A stretch of DNA of 64,000 nt from Macrostomum hystrix (taxonomy: Eukaryota; Platyhelminthes; Macrostomidae). Positions within the stretch are counted from its first letter, which is position 1. Every line of letters begins with the position of its first letter. The position numbers and the translations under genes are program-made. This document shows, one piece after another, positions 34,315 through 46,900 of this stretch. Under the pieces are notes generated by a model that was not told where the DNA came from, did no database searches, and saw only the letters and a program-made list of their open reading frames with translations. The stretch spans positions 1,876,501 to 1,940,500 of the forward strand of contig CATNEN010000010.1 in the NCBI GenBank assembly GCA_950097015.1. Direction: 5' to 3'.

Positions 34315-34564
34315 AAACTACACAGAAAACTTCAGTAAATACAGAATATAAACTAACAATGACTTATTAAACATCCCGTTGTTCTGAATCTGTCTCTCTA
34401 GAGATTATTAATTACCTGTATAAGACGTACCTTTCTCATATTAAGTCTGTACAATGATTTTTAAGCTAACTACTTCAGAATTTTGTCTATAAAGAGCTAA
34501 AAAACAACTTATTTTGATTTTTTTTGCGCCTTAGTGTGAGCACTATTTATGTACGAAAATAGGA

Positions 34565-34570
34565 AATAAA
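34565..34570 (+). terminator. candidate poly(A) signal of the YPQQ membrane protein gene
   Basis: AATAAA 251 nt after the stop codon, in an AT-rich 3' region. Confidence 0.45.
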
Positions 34571-34721
34571 TTTATTTAATTTAGCAGTCCTAGTTTAGTC
34601 ATTCTTCCGAAATCTGTAGCTATTCGGCCAGTAAAATTGTTTGCGAATAATCCTCATGTATATAGACGCGTCATTCTGTCACTGTAAACTAGTGTGAAAT
34701 CCTTTCTGTATTTTTCTTCAT

Positions 34722-34900
34722 CACCTCATCCAGACCTTCAGAGGACATCCCCACCTCATCCAGACCTTCAGCGGACATTCTATTCCCATCCAGACCTTCA
34801 GTGGACATCCCCACCTCATCCAGTCCTTCAGTGGACATCCCTACCTCATCCAGACCTTCAGTGGACATCCCCACCTCACCCAGAACTACAGTGGAATGTC
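34722..34900. repeat. 30-bp tandem repeat, about 6 copies
   Basis: Unit cctcatccagaccttcagtg plus gacatcccca with a few substitutions. Confidence 0.9.
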
Positions 34901-35575
34901 GCTAACCTCCTCCTAACCATCAGAGTGGATAGTTGTTAAGCTCAAAGAGACCTTTCGCTAAACTCTTTAAAACAGTAGACTAAATTTAAAGCCAATGCAA
35001 GCAAAAAAGTTTTAGGCTGTAAACTTTGCTCTGACTTCGGATAGAGAGGCAGATAAATCATAGACCGAGAGTCATTGGCAGTCAACTGACCAGATAAGCA
35101 AAAAATGAAGGTCAGTCAAATGAAAAACAGACTTAAATACTTGTGCCTGCATTCGGCAAGTGACGTTCGCTCTTGATACCTAAGCACCGACCACAAACGT
35201 GTTCGTGTGTGTTTGTGTGTGAGGTTGCCTAATTTGAAACATGTGGACCTGCGTGCTAAGCGATTCCAAATGCGGCTAAATCACCTGCAAGCCGCGAGTT
35301 TCGCGCATTTGGTTTCAGCTCTATACCTACGAGGCACTTTCATTCTCCAGTCCGTAAATTAGCCCGCAGTTAGCGCACAACTGGTCCACTTGCAGTGCAG
35401 CTTTTTGAAATTTTCGCGGAAAAAGTCACAAATGTGTTGTGGAAACAATAAATCTACCAGTTTATGCTGTCTGAGAAAACTCGTTAACAAGGCTAGAAAA
35501 ATAGCAGCCTTTTTATTATGTAGCTAAAAATTGTAGCGATTTCAATTTTCGTTTGAGCTAATAGAATATATTTGA

Positions 35576-36855
35576 TTAGATTAGAGAACAGATTCAGTAG
35601 ATTAGGGAATAGATTCAGTAGATTAGAGAACAGATTCAGTAGATTAGATAACAGATTCTGTAGATTAGGGAATAGATTCAGTAGATTAGAGAACAGAATC
35701 AGTAGAATAGAGAACAGATTCAGTAGATTAGATAACAGATTCTGTAGATTAGGGAATAGATTCAGTAGATTAGAGAACAGATTCTGTAGATTAGGGAATA
35801 GATTCAGTAGATTAGAGAACAGATTCAGTAGATTAGATAACAGATTCAGTAGATTAGGGAATATATTCAGTAGATTAGAGAACAGAATCAGTAGATTACA
35901 TAACAGAATCAGTAGATTAGGGAATAGATTAAGTAGACTAGGGAACAGATTCAGTAGATTAGATAACAGATTCAGTAGATTAGGGAATAGATTAAGTAGA
36001 CTAGGGAACAGATTCAGTAGATTAGATAACAGATTCAGTAGATTAGGGAATAGATTAAGTAGACTAGGGAACAGATTCAGTAGATTAGAGAACAGATTCT
36101 GTAGATTAGGGAATAGATTCAGTAGATTAGAGAACAGATTCAGTAGATTAGATAACAGATTCAGTAGATTAGGGAATATATTCAGTAGATTAGAGAACAG
36201 AATCAGTAGATTACATAACAGAATCAGTAGATTAGGGAATAGATTAAGTAGACTAGGGAACAGATTCAGTAGACTAGGGAACAGATTCAGTAGATTAGGG
36301 AATAGATTCAGTAGATTAGATAACAGATTCAGTAGATTAGAGAACAGAATCAGTAGATTAGGTAACAGAATCACTAGATTAGGTAACAGAATCAGTAGAT
36401 TAGGGAACAGAATCAGTAGATTAGGTAACAGAATCAGTAGATTTGAGAACAGAATCAGTAGATTAGGGAATAGAATCAGTAGATTAGGTAACAGAATCAG
36501 TAGATTAGGTAACAGAATCAGTAGATTAGGGAACAGAATCAGTAGATTAGGTAACAGAATCACTAGATTAGGTAACAGAATCAGTAGATTAGGTAACAGA
36601 ATCAGTAGATTAGGGAACAGAATCAGTAGATTAGATAACAGAATCACTAGATTAGGTAACAGAATCAGTAGATTAGGTAACAGAATCAGTAGATTAGGGA
36701 ACAGAATCAGTAGATTAGATAACAGAATCACTAGATTAGGTAACAGAATCAGTAGATTTGAGAACAGAATCAGTAGATTAGATAACAGAATCACTAGATT
36801 AGGGAACAGAATCAGTAGATTTGAGAACAGAATCAGTAGATTACATAACAGACTG
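35576..36855. repeat. 21-bp satellite, about 60 copies
   Basis: Unit agattcagtagattagagaa plus c, with variants gagaac/gataac/gggaat/ggtaac and aatcact. Segment-sized copies recur (a block of about ten units at 35770-35960 reappears at 36095-36280), indicating larger duplications within the array. It is open on both strands (430 and 549 codons) only because 21 is a multiple of three and the unit lacks stops in those frames. Confidence 0.95.
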
Positions 36856-36980
36856 ATTGAGTAGATTATCGGACTGATTGAGTAGATTATCGGACTGATT
36901 GAGTAGATTATCGGACTGATTGAGTAGATTATCAGACTGATTGAGTAGATTATCGGACTGATTGAGTAGATTCGAATTCT
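36850..36980. repeat. second 21-bp array, 6 copies
   Basis: gactgattgagtagattatc plus g, adjoining and partly similar (gtagatta) to the preceding 21-bp satellite, probably a diverged offshoot. Confidence 0.9.
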
Positions 36981-36999
36981 GATGAAGTAACGGGCTATG

Positions 37000-39470
37000 T
37001 TCATTTGAATTGTGATCCAGAAAGATTGACTGCCGTTGTTTACTTTGACTGCCGCAGGCCACTGAGCCTTCTCGGATTGCTGGATATTTAGAGGCTCATT
37101 GAGTAAACCTAGCCTCCGTTTGTCCCTGGGCTCATTACGCAATTAAAAAATTCACCTGTAACGGCATGCCCATCGAGTTTATTTACTACTGCCTGACTGG
37201 AGTATGACTTTTGACAGACTTGACAATGAGCTGTCAAATGCGTCATGTTTGACAGAGAGAATCAAGTAAGTCACACAAGGCAAACAGATTGTACTTATTT
37301 TGCTGCTTAATAGCTAGCAGTTCTATATTTTTACGACTTTCAGCTCTAAGGCAAAAAGTTTTGTTGAATTCGCCTTACATTTTTTGCTTGATGAAGAAAT
37401 GAAGAAATCAGTGCTAGCTCACTAACAAGGCTAGGCAGCTGGCTACCACTCTGAACCTACAGGCAATAGTATCAATTAATTAATAATTTGGCACTCGAGC
37501 TGTGGCGCCAGCCCTTCAGGTGCCACCCGACTGGCACCCCCCGCGGTGCCCCGCAGGCCAGGCTTTGTGGGGAAGGGCGACAGCGCGCCATTGTGTTGAA
37601 ACTGAGTAACACCTCAACAAACCAGCACCACCAACCTACTCACAGCAACCGAGTTTACTAGTAGACCGGGTGAGAAAAGGTGAGAAGCTATTGAGTAGTT
37701 AGACCGGGAAAAATTAATTAATGTCGTCTTGCTCCTAGGAGCCAGCAAGACTGGATCTGCTATCAGTGAGTGTTTATTTCCTGTTGCACAATGTCCAACC
37801 TTGATTTTAAATAAATCTTCCTTAGCTCTTGTTCATCTCCCTAGTTGTTAGGAGCTGGCTTGTCTCGTCTCTCTTTTATCAGGTAATAACTGCCCGCAGC
37901 CTTCTATTCCTGACCTGCAGTTTTCTTATCAGCTTGGCGCAGCAACCTGATTTCACCGCAGCACTCAATATCCGCACCCTCATTATCGCGCCTCGTATTT
38001 CTTTTTACCTTCTTGTGTCACTGTGCTTGCTGGCAGCAGTCGCACTGACTGCACGCTAGCCAGCAATATGCGAAGGTCTGGCTCTAATCTTTGAATCTCA
38101 GGCTTATCACTGCATATAGGATATATTGCCAGCATCCACATCTGAAGTTAAGTAAATCCAACCACATTTGAACACCGCGCGTCACTTCCAATTCCATTCT
38201 TACCTGTTAACAATGCCGGCGGTGCTTGTTGGCCAAGATTTCAATCAGTAATCACTAGAAGGTTTGGTGGGCCACCAGATTATTCAGGCAGATTATTAAT
38301 ACACCTGCAACAGGCGCGGGCCTGATGACTAAAACTGTTGAATAACATTGCGTCAACGCTCATATTACTAATAGTAGATAGATAGAATGCAGCCTGCAAA
38401 GCATTATTTATTCTGCTTGGTAAATAAATTCAGGTTGAAGTAAATATCTAAGTAAGAAATTATTTATGCCAGGTGAAACCGAGAGCCCCACAAGATGGAG
38501 TGCCCGGTTCCTGCAGACTCTGAGAATCCAAAAGCAGCAATGGCAGCTCACTGCCCATGGCAACACCCTTCCGGGACTCACACCCGAAGCTATTGCTTCG
38601 CTGCTTTGAGTGGCTTCTACAACTGAATGCAAGGCTTTTTGGAGCTGGGGGCGTTTAAGAGGCCAGAGGGGAGGGCACTCCTTTCCTGCCTTGTAATTTC
38701 AACAGTTTGCCGGGATTTCGGCAACAGTGCCATCTGGGGAATTTTCTGTGCGAGGAATCGGGACAGCCGGGCCTGGGAGCCACTCTCTCAGGGTTCCTCT
38801 TCAGCTCCGCTGCTGACGCCGCTGCTGTTGCTGCCTAGGGCCACTTCAGTTTAGGAAATTTCATACATATGCCAGCACATTGTTACCACACTGTACGGCA
38901 TGCGCCACTTGAGAAGGAGCAGCCGGGAGGAGGTAAAAGGGAGAATTTCCTCGGGAGATATTTCTGTCGCGGAGGGAAAACAATTCAAACACTTGAGTTC
39001 AGCCGCAAAAGAAATAGAAAAATTGGCGCGAACTAAGACTGGAAAAATGGCCGAGAGAGGAGCCGAATGAAATGAGGATCAAAGTAAGTAGCGGCCCAAA
39101 TCCCTTCCCCTCGACCTGAAGTCCCCTGGGAGAGCTAGGCGGCGGCAATAGCATCGATTGTTGGCTTTGAGTCCATGCAGCCGCTCGGTTCCGCATCGCG
39201 CATCAGCAGCTCGCAAAGCTGTGAGGCAATCACCGCCAGGACCTGCCCGGCATGAAATCAATCAGCAGCCTCCGCCTCTCCCATTTCCCAGCTGGCCCTT
39301 ACCGAGAGTGGATTTCAGATTTGGGCATTTTTTGGACGGGAGAAGACGGCCAGCATCTGGGTGAGTCAGCGGCATTATTGCTTTGAGCTTGGCCGGCTGT
39401 GTTTAGCATGCCGGCCGGATTGAAGGAAGAAATAACAATAACAGGTAAATAAGGCTGCAGAACTGCAAAA
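37000..39470. other. intergenic, no recognised gene
   Basis: Contains a GC-rich patch at 37500-37600 and a larger GC-richer area at 38500-39420. No reading frame looks conserved and no repeat is obvious. Confidence 0.45.
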
Positions 39471-39475
39471 TGGTC

Positions 39476-39547
39476 AGGTCCCACCGAGACTCGAACTCGG
39501 GTCGCTGGATTCAGAGTCCAGAGTGCTAACCGCTACACCATGGGACC
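39476..39547 (-). tRNA. tRNA-Gln (anticodon CUG)
   Basis: 72 nt on the minus strand. Acceptor GGTCCCA pairs with TGGGACC; discriminator T as usual for tRNA-Gln. The anticodon loop CTCTGAA is closed by CTGGA/TCCAG, anticodon CTG reading CAG. T arm CCGAG TTCGAGT CTCGG is intact. The A box (TGGTGTAGCGGTTAGCAC) and B box (GAGTTCGAGTCTC) are canonical. A TTTT run follows about 7 nt downstream as pol III terminator. No intron. Confidence 0.97.
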
Positions 39548-39764
39548 GCCTGGTAGATAAACAAACAGCAGAACTATTCACAAAAATAGCCGGAGCCTTT
39601 AGAAATTTAGTTTTTTTGTTTTACTTTGCCTTCCTAACTCATTTTTACACAACCCTTTTCAGTTTCTTCTCATTAAGTTCAAGGTGTTTCTGCGGGGTAA
39701 AATTTTTTTTGCAGCTTTCTTCTTCATTAGCAAAACAGAATAAAAATCTAAGTAAAAAATGGTC

Positions 39765-39836
39765 AGGTCCCACCGAGACTCGAACTCGGGTCGCTGGATT
39801 CAGAGTCCAGAGTGCTAACCGCTACACCATGGGACC
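39765..39836 (-). tRNA. tRNA-Gln (anticodon CUG), second identical copy
   Basis: Identical to the copy 289 bp away, with the same cloverleaf, anticodon and discriminator. Identity extends a few bases into both flanks (cctgg upstream of the acceptor, gaccatttt downstream), then stops. A T6 terminator follows. A small dispersed tandem duplication of the gene alone. Confidence 0.97.
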
Positions 39837-40935
39837 GCCTGGGCGAAGGGCTCCAGCCTTAACCCGAAATATCTGCCCTCTGCCGTTCGTCAACCCTCAC
39901 GGCTATCGGGGTGGTGGGGTGGACCGGCCGGAAATGTACATTCTCTGCGTACATTATTCGTCCGTGGCGAGCGATAGATAAGCCCGATAGCACTAGAAAT
40001 TGATGCACACCAAGCTCACTATTAGACAGGCCTAGCGCCATATTTACTCCGAAGTCAATTAAACTGCTGACATTTTATAATTAACAAATCCAATGGCTGG
40101 AAAAGCAATAAGCCATTACTGATGGATTCCCAACGTACTTTTCCGCTATATTGAGTTAGTTTCAGGCTTGAGTTTGAAGCTATGATATGAGTCCTCACCC
40201 TTAATCACACATCTACGCTCGTAAGTGGATTATGATAGAAAAAGCGAGCGCATGTACTACTCTTAGCAATATAGAACAGCATGGGTTTGAACAGAAGTTG
40301 GAAACTGTATTTGCTGCATCAGTGTTCGCACGCTGCGCACTCTGTTCTTTATTTTCAGTGACACAGAAAAACAAAACAGACAATAATAGACAGCACTCAG
40401 CATTCTCACGAAAGGATTTAAAATTCGGTGCCTTTGCGACAATTTTTTCATTTTTAAACCGGGTGATACTACTTCCGATAAATAGCAGCGCAGCATTTTT
40501 GAGCTAAAAATAAAGCGGCATGTGGAATCTAAAAAAATATTTGTTTTTGCTACAAAAATAGGGAATTCACGACAGATTCACACGCACATACTATTAGCAA
40601 CTAGAATACAACGCATAGATACAACAGGTAGACTTTGGGCACCCGGAGACAGATCCAATTATAAAACCGCTTTTTATCAGGTATGACTAAACCAAGAAGC
40701 CATTTTCTCTTCTATCTGCCTTCGAATTCGGATTTTTCAAACTAATTTTAGAAAGTGCATGCTCGCAGTGTGAAATAAGAAGATTCTTCTGGCTGAATTT
40801 TCATGGACTTTTGTTCGTAGAAATCGGTCAACAAAAGTACACGAAAAAATATCACCGCTCAGGGTGCTTTGTAGGAGCTGTGGTGGCGCGCTCAGCGGCT
40901 TGAGATGAATGAAGGAAGTGGCGCCAAAGGCGCAG

Positions 40936-43900
40936 TTAGAGCAGTCGGCACGTGCCCGTCTGCGGCGGCTTCCGGAATTGCAAGCCGTTGGCTGCCTCCG
41001 GCGCCGACTCCACGGACTGTTGGCGACCAGCGGAGCCGTCAGCTGACACCGGCGGCGGCGTATCCAGCTCCTCCTTCTCGGACACTGGGTCGTTCAGCCG
41101 ACGCCGGGCGTCGTTGGTGACGATCCCGTTGGCAGGCTTGGCGGCGGCGAAGGGGCTGGGTGCCGCGGCCTTCAGGGTGCGCTTTGCGTGGCCCAGCAGG
41201 AAGTATGTGTTCATGAGGCCCTTGCCCTTGATGTTGATCTCACCACGGCCCTCGAAAATATAGCCCTTGTCAGCGCACTTCTCAGTCAGAACCCTGGCAG
41301 ACAGGGTGGTGGCGGCAGCGATGATGAATTGACTATGAAAATGATTAATAGCTAGTCTAGCTCATTGGATGAAGTGTCAGCATGGATTGCTAGTCTAGCT
41401 CATTGGATGAAGTGTCAGCATGGATTGCTAGTCTAGCTCATTGGATGAAGTGTCAGCATGGATTGCTAGTCTAGCTCATTGGATGAAGTGTCAGCATGGA
41501 TTGCTAGTCTAGCTCATTGGATGAAGTGTCAGCATGGATTGCTAGTCTAGCTCATTGGATGAAGTGTCAGCATGGATTGCTAGTCTAGCTCATTGGATGA
41601 AGGGTCAGCATGGATTGCTAGTCCAGCTCATTGGATGAAGGGTCAGCATGAACGCTCACCTGTATGTGGTGGGGCTGACGTGAATGCGGCTGGGCACTCC
41701 GTGGCTCTCCATGCGGGAGGCCACATTGACGGTGTCGCCGAACAAGCAGAAGCGGGGCATCTTGTCCCCGACAACGCCGGCCACGGTGGGTCCCGTGTGC
41801 ATGCCGACCCGGATCTGCGGATGACAAGAAGCGGGGCCGAATTAAAGAGTATACCGGAGAAGCAACCATTAGTGACGATTGACCAGTCTGTCACCTCGAC
41901 ATGTAATCAGCACCCTAGCGCCTAATTCTAAGAAATTATAGCACAACTCACCTGCAGTGGCAGGTTTGTGACTGGCGAGGTGACGCGGCATGAGGCCTCG
42001 ATCATGTCCATGGCCTGCTCGCTGCACACGTGCGCGTGCTGGTCCGTGCGCTCCGGCACGCCACCGACCACCATGTAGGCGTCTCCGATGGTCTCGACCT
42101 TGTAGACCTTGTTCACCTCGGTTGCCTTATCGAACAATGAGTACAGGTTATTAAGCATGTCCACAATGTTCATTGGCGTGCATTGGCTGGCTATGTCCGT
42201 GAAGGTGACAATGTCTGAGAACAGAATTGTGCAGATCTCGTATTTCTCTGCGGAGGTGGGAATCGGACGTTTAATAACTGGAGCAATTAAGACTGGAAAG
42301 GTCTGGGTTCGCTCACCGGCTGCGACCCGCTTGCCTTCCAGCAGCTGCTTAGCCACCTTCGAGGGCAGCATCTGGGACAGCAGGATGTGCGTCTTCTTCT
42401 TCTCATCGTTGAGCTCGGCGGTCATCTTCTTCATCTCGTTAGTCATCTCGTCCATGTGCTTGCTGATCTCGATCTCCGCCAAGCGCTGCTGGTTCACCTG
42501 GAGGTTTTGCGTGCGGCGGGTTTGGCGTGGAATGAAAGAGCAAGCGAAAGCAGAGAAGGTTTGGGGTTCTATACTCGGAAACAAAGCTGTATTTGAGCGT
42601 GTGCGCTTTGTCGAGGTCAGACGCACCTGCAGCAGCTCGCGTGTGACGTCATAGAGCGGTAGGTCGGACATGAAGATGTTCTTCTCCATCATTTCGCTCA
42701 GCGTCATGACGCGAGGCGAGCAGACAAACAGAAACAAATTGGTGTCCTCCATGAAGATCATCTGGCCTGCAGTGATAGGACAGAAGCCAAGCTTCAGGAT
42801 CAATCTGAATGCGCTTCAGACAACACACCGGCCCGCATGAGTTCCGCTCAGTCAGAATTATCCTCCCCTCACCCTTGATGAGCAGCGAGCTCTCTGGACA
42901 GTCGTCCTCGATGGAGCGCTTTAGCCGGAGCGTGAAGGACGAGTTAAGAAACCGCTTGATGTAGTGCGACGAGAAGTTGACGGGCGGGTTGACGAGCTCG
43001 CAGACCTCTGTGAGCTTCACCACGCTGTCTTTGTAGCGCAGGGTCTGGCAGACGGACTGGATGGCGGCTCCACTCTGCTTGACGAACAGCAGCGAGTCAA
43101 AGATGATATGATAGGGGAAGTAGCGCACGAAAGACTTCACGGTGATGAGGCTCTTGCTGGGGTAGCAGGGCTGGACAAAGTCGTCCAGACTCGCTGCCAG
43201 GGAGCTGTGCGAGGCGAAGCTGATGAGGATTCTCACGTGAGTCTGGTAGCGACTCTCCGGCGGAAAGTCCGTGTCAATGTCCATGACCTTCAGCTGAATT
43301 TCCGTGCTGAATATCTCCTTGGCGACAGTAGACAGCATGCCTGAAGGTGGCCGTGATGTCAGGCTGACAAACTGCTAAACTCTTCCATCTACTCACATCA
43401 CGATCGAGTCCCGAACCATTCGTTTTTAAAACTAATCGATTCTCAAACTGATCGATTCTCAAACTGATCGATTCTTAAACAGATCGATTCTCAAACTGAT
43501 CGATTCTTAAACTGATCGATTCTCAAACTGATAGATTCTCAAACTGATCGATTCTTAAACAGATCGATTCTCAAACTGATCGATTCTTAAACTGATCGAT
43601 TCTCAAACTGATCGATTCTCAAACTGATCAATTCTGAAACTGATCGATTCTCAAACTGATCGATTCTCAAACTGATCGATTCTCAAACTGATCGATTCTC
43701 AAACTGCTAGCGCACTAGAGCGCCCACCCCAGCAACTAGATAAGTACTTGGTTACAAAAGAACTCTTCAGTCTTGAGCTGGGAGACTCCAGAAGTCTGGG
43801 ACAGGCAGGCGGAGAGTTTGAGAGCGGCTCGCGGGGGAAAGTTCAAGCCTTGGCGAGCTACGTGACGCAGGTGGCGAGCAGAGGAAGGCTGCGCACCTGA

Positions 43901-46900
43901 AGCCTCGTAGACCCAATAATGGCACCGCGTCTGACTGGGATTTAATTAAAATACACAGCATCTTGGCATTTCGCATAATACTGGCTGCGGGGGAGGGTGC
44001 TCAAGGGCGAGGGCCCGCACTAATGAGACAAGGGGATTACAAAGGCCGGCAGATCGGACTGAAATTGGGAAATTTTCAACAGTCGGCTACTCATCCACAC
44101 TGCTGATAGGTTGGGAGTTCCCGCAGAGTCTGGGGTGGATCCCCTGTACCGGGCCCCAAATAAAAATCCGGACTGTGCCGACCACACACTCGCTTCGGGA
44201 ATTAGCACCTGGATGATTATCAGTATCCCTGATCCGCACAGGGCTGGATTAGCCGGTTTTCCCTGGGGAAAATCTGTCAAATTAGAAAGGCCAATCGAAC
44301 GGACGAAAACAAAATTTCTGTTTGTTGCTAAAAATTGTGACTGGGGTGCGCTATTTGGGGAAAATCACTAGCATAGAGTTCATGGGTTTTCTCAGAAATA
44401 CCTAGAAATACGAACAGATGAGCTGTTCTCACAAATAATCTTAATGCTATGCTGAACCGCCGGGTTTTAATTATCCTCGCATACAAAATCATATTCCACC
44501 TTTGATCCGATATCACTTAATACAAAATCTCACTTTTAACAAAAACTAATCTAGAATCCAATCTCACCCAGGATCCAATCTCACCCAGCATCCAATCTCA
44601 CCCAGCATCCAATCTCACCCAGCATCCAATCTCACCCAGCATCCGATCTCACCCAGCATCCGATCTCACCCAGCATCCAATCTCACCCAGCATCCAATCT
44701 CACCCATCATCCAATCTTACCCAGCATCCAATCTCGCCCAGCATCCAATCTCACCCAGCATCCAATCTCACCCAGCATCCAATCTCACCCAGCATCCGAT
44801 CTCACCCAGCATCCAATCTCGCCCAGCATCCAATCTCACCCAGCATCCAATCTCACCTAGCATCTAATCTCACCCAGCATCCAATCTCACCCAGCATCCA
44901 ATCTCACCCAGCATCCAATCTCACCCAGCATCCAATCTCGCCCAGCATCCAATCTCACCCAGCATCCAATCTCACCCAGCATCCAATCTCGCCCAGCATC
45001 CAATCTCACCCAGCATCCAATCTCACCCAGCATCCGATCTCACCCAGCATCCAATCTCGCCCAGCATCCAATCTCACCCAGCATCCAATCTCGCCTAGCA
45101 TCTAATCTCACCCAGCATCCAATCTCACCCAGCATCTAATCTCACCCAGCATCCAATCTCGCCCAGCATCCAATCTCACCCAGCATCTAATCTCACCTTT
45201 GATCCAGCTCTCAAGTCCTGGCCGGGCGCTGTAATAGTGCAGAATGAATTCTCCCGAATCCTCGTAGTTGCAGCTGGAGTGTTTCAGGGCGATGGGGGGT
45301 AGCGCAAAGGTTTGTATTTGGGGATATATTTTCAATTTGTAACAAAGAACGGCAAAATGAATTCGCTCTTTAATTCCTGGGCAGAGAATGTAGCAATCGA
45401 TCATTCGCTGTGGATTGTATCATCTTTCAGTTGGCAAAATCGGAATTGCAGCTCCCTCAATTGATGTAAGTAGGTGAGGGGGCTTGAGAAAGCCACCCAG
45501 CACTTCCGTGGGAACATGACACCCTGAGTGGGGCCGGCGGATGCCCGGCTCATGGAAACGCAGCATGATTGGATGAGACAGCCTGACACGACGAGAATCA
45601 CCGGAGAGATCATCCGCTGAGATCCTCTGGCGTTCTGGCTTTCCGAGGCTTTCTTAGAATTGCTGGGAAAAACTGAAACAGGATATTGTGTCTTAGTCCG
45701 AAGAATATTTTCACAATTTGAGCGGGTGGTGGTTAGAGGAATAAAATCGGCAAAAAATCTGACGTGTCGCATCCGGCAAGGCGGGGATCTGAGCATCTGA
45801 GTTCTGTCTCATGAAGAAAGCTGAGACACTGAGACATGGGGAGCATGAATTGCGATGGTGTGGCATGCGATGGTGTGGGATGCGATGGTGTGGGATGCGA
45901 TGGTGTGGCATGCGATGGTGTGGCATGCGATGGTGTGGCATGCGATGGTGTGGCATGCGATGGTGTGGCATGCGATGGTGTGGTGATGTAAAAATGTGGC
46001 GATGTGAAAGCATGGGGATGTGAAAGTGTGGGGATGTGAAATGTTGTTATATGTAAGTGAGAATTCTTATCTAGGGACGGAATACGCGAGTACCACCATC
46101 GAAGGGTGGTGTTTAGATCGGATGTTATGAGGATATCTAGAAAACTGACTTTTCATGTGATAATTTGATCAAGCGATATTTGTTAGCGAAACGGTAGAGA
46201 AGGTCAAGTACAAACTGATCTTGCTTACCTGAACGAAGGCGGCACCATGCTCTTGTTGTCAATCTGCAGGTAGTCGTGCAGCGAGTCCAAATTCTGAATG
46301 AACTTCTTCAGATCCTGGCCTAGCGTGTAGATCATCTTGTCGTAGCCGTGCTTCTTGAAGTACTTGAAGAAGTGGCTGCCGAACATCTCGTACATTTCGT
46401 CCTTGGTTTTGTCTGCAGGTGGTTCAAGTTAGGTTGCTCGTATGTTAAACGGTATTGTCTTAAATTCTTGTAAAAGACGTTCAATAGGTGGGCTGAATAT
46501 CTAACATATTAACAGGTGAGTGTGAATATACAATTTGTACCTGACTGGTCTAGCAAAATATTTAACATAACATGCGCCACATTAATTAATTTTGATTATT
46601 CATCTAAATGGAGAGCAAATTAAGGTGTCAGCCAGAAGTCTCACTGAGCTCGGTCTGAGCAGCCTCCACCATATTGTAGAACAGTTGGTCCGGATAATTG
46701 TGGAAGATCAGAAAGTCGCGGCCTTCGTCTAGGGAGCAGGCGGAACTGCAACGGGAAGTAAAATTTAGGCGACCGTGATCCTGCCATGAACTCGTGCATT
46801 CATGATTTTTTATAGCATGTAAACAACTCAAGTACTGATGAACTCAAGTACTGATGAACTCAAGTACTGATGAACTCAAGTACTGATGAACTCAAGTACT

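Noticed and set aside
24361-43950. Shared [19 protein letters not shown] motif at about 24361 and 43938
   Set aside because: Short AT-rich homeodomain-like sequence, expected by chance; no extended similarity between the two regions.
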